NCBI RefSeq assembly: GCF_030247195.1
Contig: NC_080672.1
Location: forward strand, 64,273,771 to 64,337,770
DNA: 64,000 nt
Direction: 5' to 3'
Origin: Topomyia yanbarensis
Lineage: Eukaryota > Arthropoda > Insecta > Diptera > Culicidae
Every line of letters starts with the position of its first letter. The first letter of the stretch is position 1. A model generated the notes under the pieces. That model did no database searches. It saw only the letters and a program-made list of their open reading frames with translations, and had not been told where the DNA came from. Position numbers and translations under genes: made by a program. Positions 23,597-35,465 of the stretch are shown one piece after another.

Positions 23597-25689
23597 CTTC
23601 GTTTTTTGATTCCATTAGCTCCGGGCAGTTTCTTCAACCGGTGGATCTCGACAATGTCGTAATTTTCAACAACCAACGAGGAGGTTGCTATAACCAAGGA
23701 ACACTGTAAATTTGGGTTCAGCTCAGCACTCGATATCATTGAGCTCAGTGAAACCTCTTCCTCGAAACTATAATCTGGCACCATCCGTAGTACTGCCACA
23801 CCGCAGAACACTGGTATCTGGCTTCCATTGCTATCGGTAATCACTACAGAGCGCAAGATAAGTACTGCTGCTGATTGGTTTGATATTGTCAACAAAACTT
23901 TTGAAGTAAATCCCGGAACAAAGTCCATCTTCACCTGAAACATCTGCCTGCCTGAAGGTTTAAGCGAATGCATAATGGCACACGCGTACATGTGCTGCTG
24001 ACAAACCTCTTGAAGCAAGAACGTTGACTGACATATTACACATGTTAAGGTCGCATCTTTGAGGAATTTTCGCTGTGCGACTCGCACAACCGTACAACAC
24101 CACGTGACATTCGCATCAGCTTTGTCAATTTCTGACTTGTTTCCAGTATTCAATTTACCAGCGTTAAACTTGTTTGTGGGTTGATTTTTCTTTGCACTAT
24201 CGAACTTGCTCTTGGTTTGGTTTTTATTTGTATTGTTAACCTTGTTCTTGGGTTGATCTTTCGTTACATTCTCGGCCTTGATCTTGGGTTCATTTTTCTT
24301 AACATTCTCGATTTTGTTCTTGGTCTGATCTTTTTGCACCGCGGTGTTCTGTTGTTGCTGTGGATTGCTTTGTAATTTTTTGTAATTTGTGACTATCGGT
24401 GCTGTTATCGTCTGCAACTGAATCGGAGCTTTCGGAGCAATCGCAGTTTTTTGTTCTACGACTAAAGAAAAAAAAAATGTGACGAATACTGTAAATTTAG
24501 CCAATTTGTACTGACCTGTGTTATCTGTTTTATTTCTAACACGCAATTTAGGATTAACTTCCTCCATCAGTGGTAAGTTTCCTGGAAACAAACGGTCAAT
24601 ACAATAAGCATATAAATTTTTAGTTTAATGCATTGCACAAACTCAAAGTATGGGTATTCCGAATAGTAAAATGAGTATCTCGGTTCACGTCGGATGATTT
24701 TGCAGCGCTCTCTTTAAAATAAGTTATATGTAGTTATTTTTCTTTTTTTTCATTATATATACCCATATTACCCTTGGACCGTGTGATTGAACAATGTGAA
24801 GTGTTTTGAACTGGAAGAAGATCTGGCATTCGGGTGTAATGGATCATGTTGTTATCAATTGACTGACCGAAAATATTTCCGGTAACAACATTTTGGTTCT
24901 GTGCCAGAACTTGCTTGCCCGATGATATTGAATCATGTGATCTCGAAGCTGCAAGAGGTAATTTCGTTAGATTTAAAAATAATGATAAAAATAAATAAAA
25001 GGAACATAAATAACAATGAGATACATTTTATTTACTTTATAGCTCAGTCGCTTTTGTATTTGCCACTAAACTCTACATATATTTTACCCAAATTTCAATC
25101 ACTACAGAAAATTTGATGGGGCTTTATAATACACATAATTGTTCCATGTTCCATGGAGCTGGTTATGTACATAATTTTCCCATGAACTGCGTAAAACAGT
25201 CTATAATCGCAAGTCAGTCCCATGTAAACAGATATTCCCGTAAAGCATGACTTGGAGTTTACATTTCGACTTCGTCTCATCAGAATCCGACACTAACTTA
25301 GTGACAGGACTAAGCTAGTAATTTGTAATTTTATTGAGCACGATAACCTGTTAGTACAGACTTTGAATCAGGTCAAGGAAGTTACTTGGATAGCGGTAAA
25401 TACATAAGATACAATACATGCTACTGTCGGATTCTGATGAGACAAAGTCGAAACGCGAATTCCACAACTAATGCAAGTAGCGCCGCGAATAAACAAAATG
25501 AAGTTAAACGTTACGTATGTCCTAAATAAAGCTTTCTCCACATATGGAGCAATAAGCCAAAGTTTTGATTATTTAACTGACCTGCAGGGTATCCGTTAAT
25601 ACTTGGTGGTACATTGGGAACTCGCCAACAATCGGCTTCGATTGGATATTGAATTCCATTAAACACCGGTGTATTCCGCGATCCTGTAG
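23597..25689 (-). CDS. MOV10/Armitage-type helicase, middle exons
   Basis: Four exons join in phase: 25689-25582, 24948-24772, 24581-24516 and 24461-23597 (introns of 633, 190 and 54 bp). They encode the non-helicase half. An unstructured part with five 12-residue Lys/Asn-rich repeats (24330-24151) is followed by a CxxC...H zinc-finger-like patch (LTCVICQSTF...QQHM). Next comes a beta-rich domain beginning KMDFVPGFTSKVLLTISNQS, in the place where MOV10 proteins have their N-terminal beta-domain. The last exon ends KKR in phase 2, which fits the exon at 13724 after a 9.9 kb intron. The 54 bp intron is in frame, so a naive reading includes a false hydrophobic stretch. The first exon here has no ATG, so more 5' exons must exist; candidates are at 46615-46744. 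Confidence 0.82.
25264..25453. mobile_element. MITE N (TTTCGACTTCGTCTCATCAG termini)
   Basis: TTTCGACTTCGTCTCATCAG at the left and its inverse complement at 25430-25453 form long terminal inverted repeats around a 110 bp unpaired core with no ORF. It sits in the helicase intron. Confidence 0.8.
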
Positions 25690-26639
25690 CTGAAATTAAA
25701 CAAATTCGAACAGTCAAGATATTAGATAGGTATGCATTTCTATGCCTATGGAAGAGATTGTTGTGTACTGTACATTAAATGACGGCCTCGTCTATGCGAT
25801 TGTGTACTATTCTCGAAAATGTACCATCCCCCAGATAGCCAGTTGCCCGAATGTATCATTCTCCAGTATGTCATATTCCCCGTCGAATAAATCAAGAATA
25901 TGATTTGTGTAATCACTGTTCTACGAACCACTGGTATGTCCCCTTGTAAATAGATATCGGTGGTTTATGTTATAAAACGGAAACTAGGATGTCTATCCGT
26001 CATTCGTGAACTAATCAATTTTTGTTAAGCGGTTACACTGCCGTTCTACGCATAATTGTCCCATGTAATCGTTAAGGTACAAGGAATACTATACTAATGG
26101 AATTTTTGAGTTTGGGGATTTTAGTTTATCAATTGGTCTTTAATCGTGATCACCGCAAGCCTCTAAAATAAGAAAGGGTTTCGGGGAAAAAAGCCATAAC
26201 TCCGCTAATTATCGATATATTTTCATAATCTGAAGCTTGTTATTTTACTGAAAAATATACTACCAAACTACTATAACTTTGATTTTTTGTTATTTGTTAT
26301 TTATCATCGTGCAATCGGGCTGTCTCAATGGTTCTATCACATTCGCCCGAAAGTCATTTACCCGAATGACGTTCGCTCGAAAACCATTTACCAGAATGGA
26401 CCATTTACCCGAATGCCATAAACCCGAACGGACCACTCGCCCGAATGTCATTAACCCGAATACCACATTCACTCAAGCATAATATAAAATGGGTAATTGT
26501 CTAGTTTAGTGACTTTAGTGATAGAAGTCCGACTTTAATGCGTTTTTTGCCAAAAGGATTTATTTTAACCTAAATAAACCAAATCCCAGCGGGAAATGTG
26601 AAATCTTTAACCAAAATTTGATAAACTGAACAATAACAA

Positions 26640-26960
26640 GTGAGCTTATACAGCGGAGCTAGTGTGATGCGGTTTGGCCGCATATCCGAGGCCAAGGATC
26701 CGAAGCGGCGCAAAGCCGCTGAGGTTCCGTTGGACGAGGCGTTGATCCACCCGTCGCTGGAGTTATAAGCAAACCTGTGATCCTCTTGTTTGCCCGGTTT
26801 ACTCAAACATAGGGGCTATAGCTAGTTTAAAGCCGACTGAGCGGTAGCGAAGTCGGACAGTGCACCAGAAAGCGATGTGGCGTAGCCACATTAGTCAACC
26901 GTACACTGACCAATGCGGCTATGCGACATCGTTTTTAGGTGTACTATCCGACGTCGCTGA
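26640..26960. repeat. GC-rich hairpin module F (left copy in the large MULE)
   Basis: Contains GTGATGCGGTTTGGCCGCAT, the short palindrome-rich word GCGATGTGGCGTAGCCACAT and a GACTGAGCGGTAGCGAAGTC box. The same module is found at 34165-34300, 37375-37490 (inverse) and in both arms of the foldback at 45669-46442. Confidence 0.7.
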
Positions 26961-28186
26961 GGTTCCGTTGCCAACGCCACAAATGCTCTTCAGGTGCAAA
27001 CTGATGCATATTAGGGTAGCACAAATTTTAGAATTCAGTAGAACCGATCTAAAACTATTTCCTATACCACCTCATTCAACCCTGCAAAATGTTGATTTGA
27101 TAGGTTGCACTATATTTTAGCACAAATGTTTTAAACTTTGTATGTGATTTAACATGGATAAACGATCCACATTATTTAATATTTCGTAGACACGTTCCTA
27201 TGTATTCTAAAAATATATGCTATGCTAATTTCGGTAGATACGAGTACCGTGTACAATTTCTCCGAGGAGTGTAATAGGCTGCGACTTCTGGTTCAAAAGT
27301 TATTCTTTATACAATGCTTAAGTGTCTATATCGTTGGTGAAAATTGAGTTTATCTCGATACTCTGGCTGATACTTCAATCAAGTTAACCGTGATATGCTA
27401 GACATAAACCGAAACAGGCAGCTATCTACATAGGCGGTTTTATAGTTCAGATGCGAGCAACATAAATAGACAATCTGAAGGACATGAGTTCGGTTCTTAA
27501 TTTTTTTAATATATAATTTTTTTTGCTGCCTGTAAAGCGGGAACGTTATTATGTATAATTGCTAGTTTCAAATAAAGTAATAAGGGAGATCATAACCGTT
27601 ATTTATGACGCGTTATTTTATTTTAGCAAAGTTATGTTCTAACGTTATATTCACGATGTTACTCCAATTTTAATCCCTGGATGATTCGTTCAAAAGTTTT
27701 GGTTAAAATCAAGTCGTGCTTCATGGTCGGAGACACTCTTCCTGGCGTATAGTGATAGATACTGCGCGGCTTACTCAATTAACCTACCTTCAGTTTACGG
27801 GGCACTCTATAGCAGTTCCAGCTCCACAGGGATGTGGTGAACATCAGTTGAGCTTCAAAATAACGGAAATCTTTCCCGCTTCAATCTCGTTTCAATTTTA
27901 ATTTGCTCAACGTATATTATTGTGCACAAAAAAGATGGGTGGGTAATGTCAGAGACATAACCGGAGTGAAGTAGAATACACTTTAGACCGGTAAATTCTG
28001 CTCTGGAATTAGCAATTTCTATGCGATTTTGTCGTCTTTTGCACATTCATAGTTTATTTGGAGTATTTTTGGAATTATCAAGTTGACAATTTGCAACATT
28101 CTTTGAAAATATTGTTGAACTTTTATGAATGAAGGCACGCAAACGAGCGTTTAACCGTCGTCCTACTACCAGCATCAGAGAAGTAG

Positions 28187-28735
<549 letters not shown>

Positions 28736-29418
28736 GCCAATTATAAAGTATTATTATTATAAATGAAATTTTCCATTGCCTTACAACCTCCCTCCCCCTT
28801 TACTACCGGCTTGAATTACTATCAATCTTGATGATGCTGTGCGGTAGGGGCACTAATTTTGATTATAATGGAAAATTTAGGTTTGCGCGTTTTTTCCAAA
28901 AGTTTTTTAGCTGTGCTGTTTTCAAGGAAGTTGTAGTTGAATTCAAAATAAAATAGTTTATTTCTATTGTCAGAGATGGACCTTCCAACGAAAACTAGTC
29001 TGGCTCGCTTGGAATCGAATTGTATGGACCAACCACTGCTTTCACAAAATCTGTTATTTTCAGTAATTGAACATTCTACACAACTAGTCACAACTATTTC
29101 CAATCAGCGCAAAAATCGAAGGTTTTTATTCAGTACAATAGCAGATTTTCACTTTTAGAAAAACAGGCAACATTCTGGCCGAAAATTTTGAAACGGAGCA
29201 CCTATATCGAAACGTTAGAAAACGTTCGATATTTGTAAATTGAATCATTAAACTAACCTATCTACAAATCACAAATAACTTTTGATTTTGTGCCATTCCA
29301 CGTGAAAGCGACGGTATTGTTCACAAGTGGCTCACTTACCATCCAACGCTCTTGGCAAGCCACTTTCGGATGCTTGTAATAACAAAACTTCAATTCAATT
29401 CTTTGTCGATAAATTGAT

Positions 29419-29640
29419 GGTCCTGAAAAGGGCCTTTTGTTTGGACATTTACTTGGAGCTGGTGTATATGGTAACAGTTTTGGTGCCATGGAAGACGGCG
29501 TGCTTGGCCAACTCTTCTGACAGCAGCAAATGGACGGCGGTTTGAATTTTGCGAGAGATGCTGCAAACGAACTGCTGCATGCTGATGCTGGAAACGAACT
29601 GAGCGTGAGCAACAGCATGCTGAGTTTTTATACCTGACTA
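29419..29640 (-). pseudogene. Histone H2B pseudogene 1 with 3' stem-loop
   Basis: Minus strand: after a TATA-like GTATAAAA (about 29630) and a short leader, the sequence jumps to the H2B C-terminal part ([18 protein letters not shown], then [12 protein letters not shown] with stop at 29451-29449). A histone 3' stem-loop at 29434-29419 has one changed pair. The N-terminal two thirds is deleted and the frame is shifted. Confidence 0.88.
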
Positions 29641-29913
29641 CAGCACAATGTAAGTTCGTCCTTTTTTGTGTTGTCCTCAATATGTGTTCGTCGTAGCTCC
29701 ACCCCTTGGTTGGTCGACCACATATTTTTGATAAAGAACAAAATTGAAATTGTGTTTCCAATACGGAGATTATCGAACACTCAGGGTAAAGAGAGTAATG
29801 TAATACGGCACCTCGGTAAAATGTTTGAGAATTGAAACCTTTTTTGAATGCGTCTAGTAAAAATGTTTTCCACTTCACTCCAGTTTGTTTCTGACCATAT
29901 TTGCAATTTGCGT

Positions 29914-30115
29914 AGTCCACCGGAGGAAAGCCTCCCTGCAAGCAGTAAGCGACGAAGGCCGTGTAAAAGTGCCCCAGTCACGGTTGGCGTTAGGAAGCCT
30001 CATCGCTACTGAACAGAAACTGTCAGCCTGCGAGAAATTCACAGCTATCAGCAACCGTGCGGGCCTAAATTGTGACCCAAAATAAACCACAAACCAACAA
30101 GTTCTTTTCAGGACC
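29914..30115 (+). pseudogene. Histone H3 pseudogene 2
   Basis: Starts inside the H3 tail (KSTGGK-like, then stop codons in place of Leu and Arg codons) and runs to the [11 protein letters not shown] region with shifts. It is followed by the stem-loop-like TTCTTTTCAGGACC at about 30100. There is no ATG. Confidence 0.82.
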
Positions 30116-30652
30116 AGCCAATTATATTCCAGTAAGATATAAATGAAATTTTCATTTTCCATTGCATTACAACCTCTTTCCTCCCTGCGGGGGCGCAGGC
30201 AGTTTCCATTATAGTGGAAAATTTAGGTTTGCGCGTTTTTCCCAAAAGTTTTATAGCTGTGCTGTTTTCAAGGAAGTTGTAGTTGAATTCAAAATAAAAT
30301 AGTTTACTTCTATTGTCAGAGGTGGACGAACGAAAATTGTCTGGCTCGCTTGGAATCGAATTGTACGGACCAACCACTACTTTCAAAATCCATTATTTTC
30401 AGTAATTGTACATTCTACAGAATTAGTCACAACTAACGGAGCACCTATATCGAAACGTTAGATTTTTGTAAATTGAATCATTACACTAAACTGTCTATAA
30501 ATCACAAATAACTTTTGATTTTGTGCCATTCTACGTGAAAGCTTGTGAACAATACCGCCGTTCATAAGCGGCTCACTTACCATCCAACACTCTTGACAAG
30601 CTGATGCTTGTAATAACAAAACTTCAATTTCATTCTTTGTCGATAAATTGAT

Positions 30653-30880
30653 GGCCCTGAAAAGGGCCTTTTGTTTGGGCAGTGTTCGAAATTTACTTGG
30701 AGCTGGTGTATATGGTAACAGTTTTGGTGCCATCGAAGACGTCGTGCTTGGCCAACTCTTCTGTGACAGCAGCAAATGGACGGCGGTTTGAATTTCGCGG
30801 AACATGCTGCAAACGAACCGCTGCATGCTGATGCTGGAAACGAACTGAGCGTAAGCAACAGCATGCTGAGTTTTTATACC
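30653..30880 (-). pseudogene. Histone H2B pseudogene 2 with perfect 3' stem-loop
   Basis: Minus strand: [11 protein letters not shown], a frameshift, ELAKH, then [12 protein letters not shown], stop at 30695-30693. The stem-loop GGCCCTTTTCAGGGCC (30668-30653) is a perfect match to the replication-dependent histone signal. Confidence 0.88.
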
Positions 30881-31258
30881 TGACTACAGCACAATGTAAG
30901 CTCGTCCTTTTTTGTGTTGTCCTCAATATGTGTTCGTCGTAGCTCCACCCCTGCGTTGGTCGACCACATATTTTTGATAAAGAACAAAATTGAAATTGTG
31001 TTTCCAATACGGAGGTTATCGAACACACAGGGTAAAGAGAGTAATGTAATACGGTACCTTGGTAAAATGTTTGAGAATTGAAACCTTTTTTGAATGCGCC
31101 TAGTAAACACGAAACTGTAAACAAACACACAAATAATAACTTTTTATTTTGTGTCATTCTACGTGAAATCTACGATATTGTTCACAAGTAGCTCACTTGC
31201 CATCGAACGCTCTTGGCAAGCTACTTTCGGATGCTTGTAATAACAAAATTTCAATTCA

Positions 31259-31455
31259 AGGAAAGCCTCCCCGCAAGCAGTAAGCAACGAAGGCCGTGTA
31301 AAGTGCCCCAGTCACGGTTGGTGTTAGGAAGCCTCATCACTACTGAACAGAAACTGTCGCCCTGCGAGAAATTCACAGCTATCAGCAATCGAGCAGGCCT
31401 AAATTGTGAGCCAAAATAAACCACAAACCAACAAGTTCTTTTCAGGACCAGCCAA
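31259..31455 (+). pseudogene. Histone H3 pseudogene 3
   Basis: Same truncated H3 piece as at 29914 ([11 protein letters not shown] bases through the REI region, frame broken), followed by the same stem-loop-like word at about 31437-31450. Confidence 0.8.
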
Positions 31456-32131
31456 TTATATTCCAGTAAGATATAAATGAAATTTTCGTTTTCCATTGCC
31501 TTACAACCTCTTTCCTCCCGGCTTGAATTACTATCAATCTTGATGATGCAGTGCGGCTGGGCACAGGCAGTTTCCATTATAGTGGAAAATTTAGGTTTGC
31601 GCGTTTTTCCCAAAAGTTTTTTAGCTGTGCTGTTTTCAAGGAAGTTGTAGTTGAATTCAAAATAAAATAGTTTACTTCTATTGTCAGAGGTGGACCTTCC
31701 AACGAAAACTAGTCTGGCTCGCTTGGAATCGAATTGTACGGACCAACCACTGCTTTCACAAAATCCGTTATTTTCAGTAATTGTACATTCTACAGAATTA
31801 GTCACAACTATTTCCAATCAGCGCAAAAATCGAAGGTTTTCATTCAATACAACAGCAGATTTTCACGTTTGAAAAAACAGGCAGCATTCTGGCCGAAAAA
31901 TTTGAAACGGAGCACCTATATCGAAACGTTAGAAAACGTTCGATATTTGTAAATTGAATCATTACACTAAACTGTCTATAAATCACAAATAACTTGATTT
32001 TGTGCCATTCTACGTGAAAGCTTGTGAACAATACCGTCGTTCACAAGTGGCTCACTTACCATCCAACGCTCTTGACAAGCTGATGCTTGTAATAACAAAA
32101 CTTCAATTTCATTCTTTGTCGATAAATTGGT

Positions 32132-32345
32132 GGCCCTGAAAAGGGCCTTTTCTTTGGGCAGTGTTCGAAATTTACTTGGTGCTGGTGTATATGGTAACAG
32201 TTTTGGTGCCATCGAAGACCAACTTTTCTGACAGCAGCAAACGGACGGCGGTTTGAATTTTGCGGGAGATGCTGCAAACGAACTGCTGCATGCTGATGCT
32301 GGAAACGAACTGAGCGTGAGCAACAGCATGCTGAGTTTTTATACC
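32132..32345 (-). pseudogene. Histone H2B pseudogene 3 with perfect 3' stem-loop
   Basis: As copies 1 and 2, with a further small deletion after ELAK. Stop at 32174-32172; stem-loop GGCCCTTTTCAGGGCC at 32147-32132; TATA-like GTATAAAA near 32340. Confidence 0.87.
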
Positions 32346-32724
32346 TGACTACAGCACAATGTAAGTTCGTCCTTTTTTGTGTTGTCCTCAATATGTGTTC
32401 TTCGAAGCTCCACCCCTTCGTTGGTCGACCACATATTTTTGATAAAGAACAAAATTGAAATTGTGTTTCCAATACGGAGATTATCGAACACTCAGGGTAA
32501 AGAGAGTAATGTAATACGGCACCTTGGTAAAATGTTTGAGAATTGAAACCTTTTTTGAATGCGCCTAGTAAAAATGTTTTCCACTTCACTCCAGTTTGTT
32601 TCAGGTTTTATTTGCAATTTGCGTACTGAAATAAATCATACTTTAGGGTTTAACCCAAATTGCTCTCCAGGGAGAAACAGTCCATGAAACAGAAAATGCA
32701 AACTTATTCTTTGAAATGAGTGGT

Positions 32725-33006
32725 GGCCCTGAAAAGGGCCTTTTTTATAGTGATACAAGTGAGTTCTACCATACAATGTGCGTCCCTGCCGCTACAAAGT
32801 ATAGACGACATTCATTGAGATTTTGCACTTGGCGCGTTCAGTATAGGTCACGGCATCTCGGATGACATTTTCCTGCACACCATCAGCATTCGTAGATTAA
32901 ATCGGAGATGCATTTTACACCACCACGACGAACCAGACGCCGAATGGCAGATTTGGTGATTCCCTGGATTTTATCACGAAGAACCTTGCGATGACGCTTG
33001 GTACGG
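32725..33006 (-). pseudogene. Histone H4 pseudogene with perfect 3' stem-loop
   Basis: Minus strand: begins at [17 protein letters not shown] (the first ~15 residues are missing) and continues [19 protein letters not shown]. It is then shifted, with H4 tail words (TYTERAK, VVYTL, stop, RQGRTLYG) still readable. The histone stem-loop lies at 32740-32725. Two or more stops make it non-functional. Confidence 0.9.
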
Positions 33007-34164
33007 GAACGCAAACATGATACCGCTCATTGTACCGTCCGGACGAGCATGTTACTCGTGTGGTAAGCGAGCACCCACTGATACAAAACAAGCTCGCGTG
33101 ACCTGTATATATAACATTCCCGTATGTAATGAAACGCTTACATGCTCCTTTTTGACGGCTCTGCGTGGGATATGCTGGCAAATTGCGCGTTTTCCTCGCT
33201 GTTTCCGAAGGATTTTCTGAAAATCCTTGTTTTGGTTTATTTATAGTAGTCGCTGTAATTCCGAAATTTAATACGAAATACGTGCACAAATTTCCGATCA
33301 GATAGTGCAAAAATATTGCGATTTCGTCCAGTAGAACGGAAGATACTCGCATTTCAAACCTGGGAAAATTTCTCAACTGAAATTTTTGAAACGGGACCCC
33401 ATATTGAAACGTTAGAAGTATTCTACTTCAAAAAATACATAAAAATAATTCTGTTTACCAATTCGATCCCAAGTCCTTAAGATCACATGTTTCGGATGAT
33501 ACCATCTGGACTATATTTCCGCTTTACACCAACGGTATAACTGGTGACCACAACAAATACGTCAAGGTTCATTTGATTGAAGGTTCAGTTCGCCGGGTAG
33601 CCAGAGACAGCACTATTTTCATAACTTTCAGGGCAACGAAAGTTTAATTTTGCAATAACTCATGAACCAGTTGTCATAGCTGTGAACTATCTTTAGAAGA
33701 AGTTGTTCTACTTGACTGAATCTATAGAATGCAGTATAAAATATATTTTTCAGGGGCACCAGGCGACATATTTATGAATTTAATGAAAATGTATTATATT
33801 ATCATAGTAAACTCCATACAAACTTAGAATCATTTGTGCTAAAACATGCTCCAACAGATTCGATTCAAATTTAGCGTAGGAGTTCGTTGAGGAATTACGA
33901 ATGTTTCTAACTTGGTTCTGTGGTATTCAATTTTTTCATACATCCTCGTGCCACCCTAATGCATATAGTGCGCGGTTGTCAGCTCGAGTGGTGAAATCTT
34001 GTGATAAACCGGACAAAATAATAAGAAATCTTTCGAAAACACCATCGATCGAGGTAAATATATATTGAGATGTTCCGTTAACGAATTGAAGCAATTAAAT
34101 TAGTAATTATATCATGCATGGTGGAAGTCCATTTGGCACAACACCGTTAGTAAATAGTAGCTCA

Positions 34165-34620
34165 TAAATGTTATGTGGCGAAGCTAGTGTGATGCGGCTT
34201 TGCCACAATTATCGAGGTCGAGGAACCGAAGCGGAAGTCCCTACTCGGCAAACCTGTGATCCATTGGTATGCTTGGTTTACTGAAACATAGGGGTTGATT
34301 CCTTCTTTAAATATGAGCAGTTGTTTGAGTTTGTATACCAAATAGCTCTTGCAATCAAACCGGTGATTCACTCGTTTGCCCGGTTTACTCACACTTGGAT
34401 TGATTCCTTCTTTTAAACATGAGCGGCTCTTTTCCCACAATTAGGGGTTGATTGCTTCTTTCAAACATGAACAAATCGTTGGATTTGCATGCCAAATAAG
34501 TTTGCAAAGAAACTGTTGATCAACTCGTCTGCCCGGTATACTCAAACATAAGGGTTGATTCCTTCTTTCAAAACAAGAGCAATTTCTTGAATCTATATAC
34601 CAAATAGCTCTCTACGTAAT
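34165..34620. repeat. GC-rich module F and GGGTTGATTCCTTCTTT tandem words
   Basis: A second copy of module F (GTGATGCGGCTTTGCCACA) in the large MULE is followed by three or four loose repeats, each containing a CGGTTTACTCAAACAT-like word and GGGTTGATTCCTTCTTT. Confidence 0.55.
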
Positions 34621-34639
34621 ATTGGATTTCGAGACAGCT

Positions 34640-35240
34640 GTGATAAACGTTGCTAGAAGAGTTTTTCCCGGTTCTGCCCTTCACAAATAAAATAAAACAA
34701 CTTGGTCATCAGACAAAATATTCGGAAGATCACCGAATACAACTAATTTACAAACAAGTCGTTGCCTTGGCTTTCTTGCCGTATCAAGGTATTCCAATGG
34801 CACTCGAAGAATTGAGGAAAAGTTGTCCAAAGGCTCTCGACGATTTTTTGGATTACGTTAGTAAAAATTGTATTTTCGGTAGGAAGGAAACTAATCAAAA
34901 AGTTTCTCGATAACCGTTCTTTGGCCCTCGCTTCGTGGTCAGTTTTCAAAAATGTATCGAAAAAGATTCCTAGAACCACCAATAATGTGGAAGACTAGCA
35001 CAATAAATGGAACGGTTTGTTAAGCCGTGGAAATTCTATGGTGTGTTGAAGCAGTTGCAGCTTGAAGAGAAAAACCCTAGTACGTATGTTTTACGTACAG
35101 TACAAGCGGTACCAGCAGCTAAAAAGTCTAAAATGAACTCACGAAAGGACCTAAAACTGGAAAACCTAGTTAAATCATACAAACCAGGTGATTGGATTAA
35201 CTATTTGACTGGTATAGCTTTAGTGTTAATTTCTTCATAG
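34640..35240 (+). pseudogene. MULE transposase C-terminus, decayed
   Basis: The first frame (34650-34913) contains VVALAFLPYQGIPMALEELR and DDFLDYVSK. The next part, in another frame, encodes IPRTTNNVED, stop, HNKWNG, the counterpart of RTTNQIEGWHSRWNG in the neighbouring MULE. A final frame (35043-35240) gives the tail (ending YLTGIALVLIS). Frameshifts and a stop separate the parts. This is the end of a DDE-type transposase of the large element; the catalytic front half was not found. Confidence 0.75.
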
Positions 35241-35465
35241 CATCAAATGTAATAAAATTTGTATTTCATCTTAATAAATCAAATTTTTTCGATTGACATT
35301 TCGATGTTTTTCGGGTATATGGAATTCGGGCGAATGACATTCCGGTTTATGTGGCATTCGGGCAAATGTCCTTCGAATGGCTTTCGGGCAAATGTCATTC
35401 GGGCGAACGTAACAGAATCGTCTCAATAACCTATTTCTGCAACGCATGTGCATTAACTGTACATC

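Noticed and set aside
24462..24515. Hydrophobic FVTFFFSLVV segment in the helicase
   Set aside because: It is an in-frame 54 bp intron (GTCAGT...CTTTAG), not a transmembrane helix.
26330..26470. CRISPR-like short repeats (CATTTACCCGAATG)
   Set aside because: Spacing and sequence vary and the inverse repeats at 35300-35410 show they are MULE subterminal repeats.
29262..32589. Many open frames of 60-190 codons in the histone array
   Set aside because: They repeat between units, run through H2B remnants in wrong frames or antisense to H3, and show no other domain.
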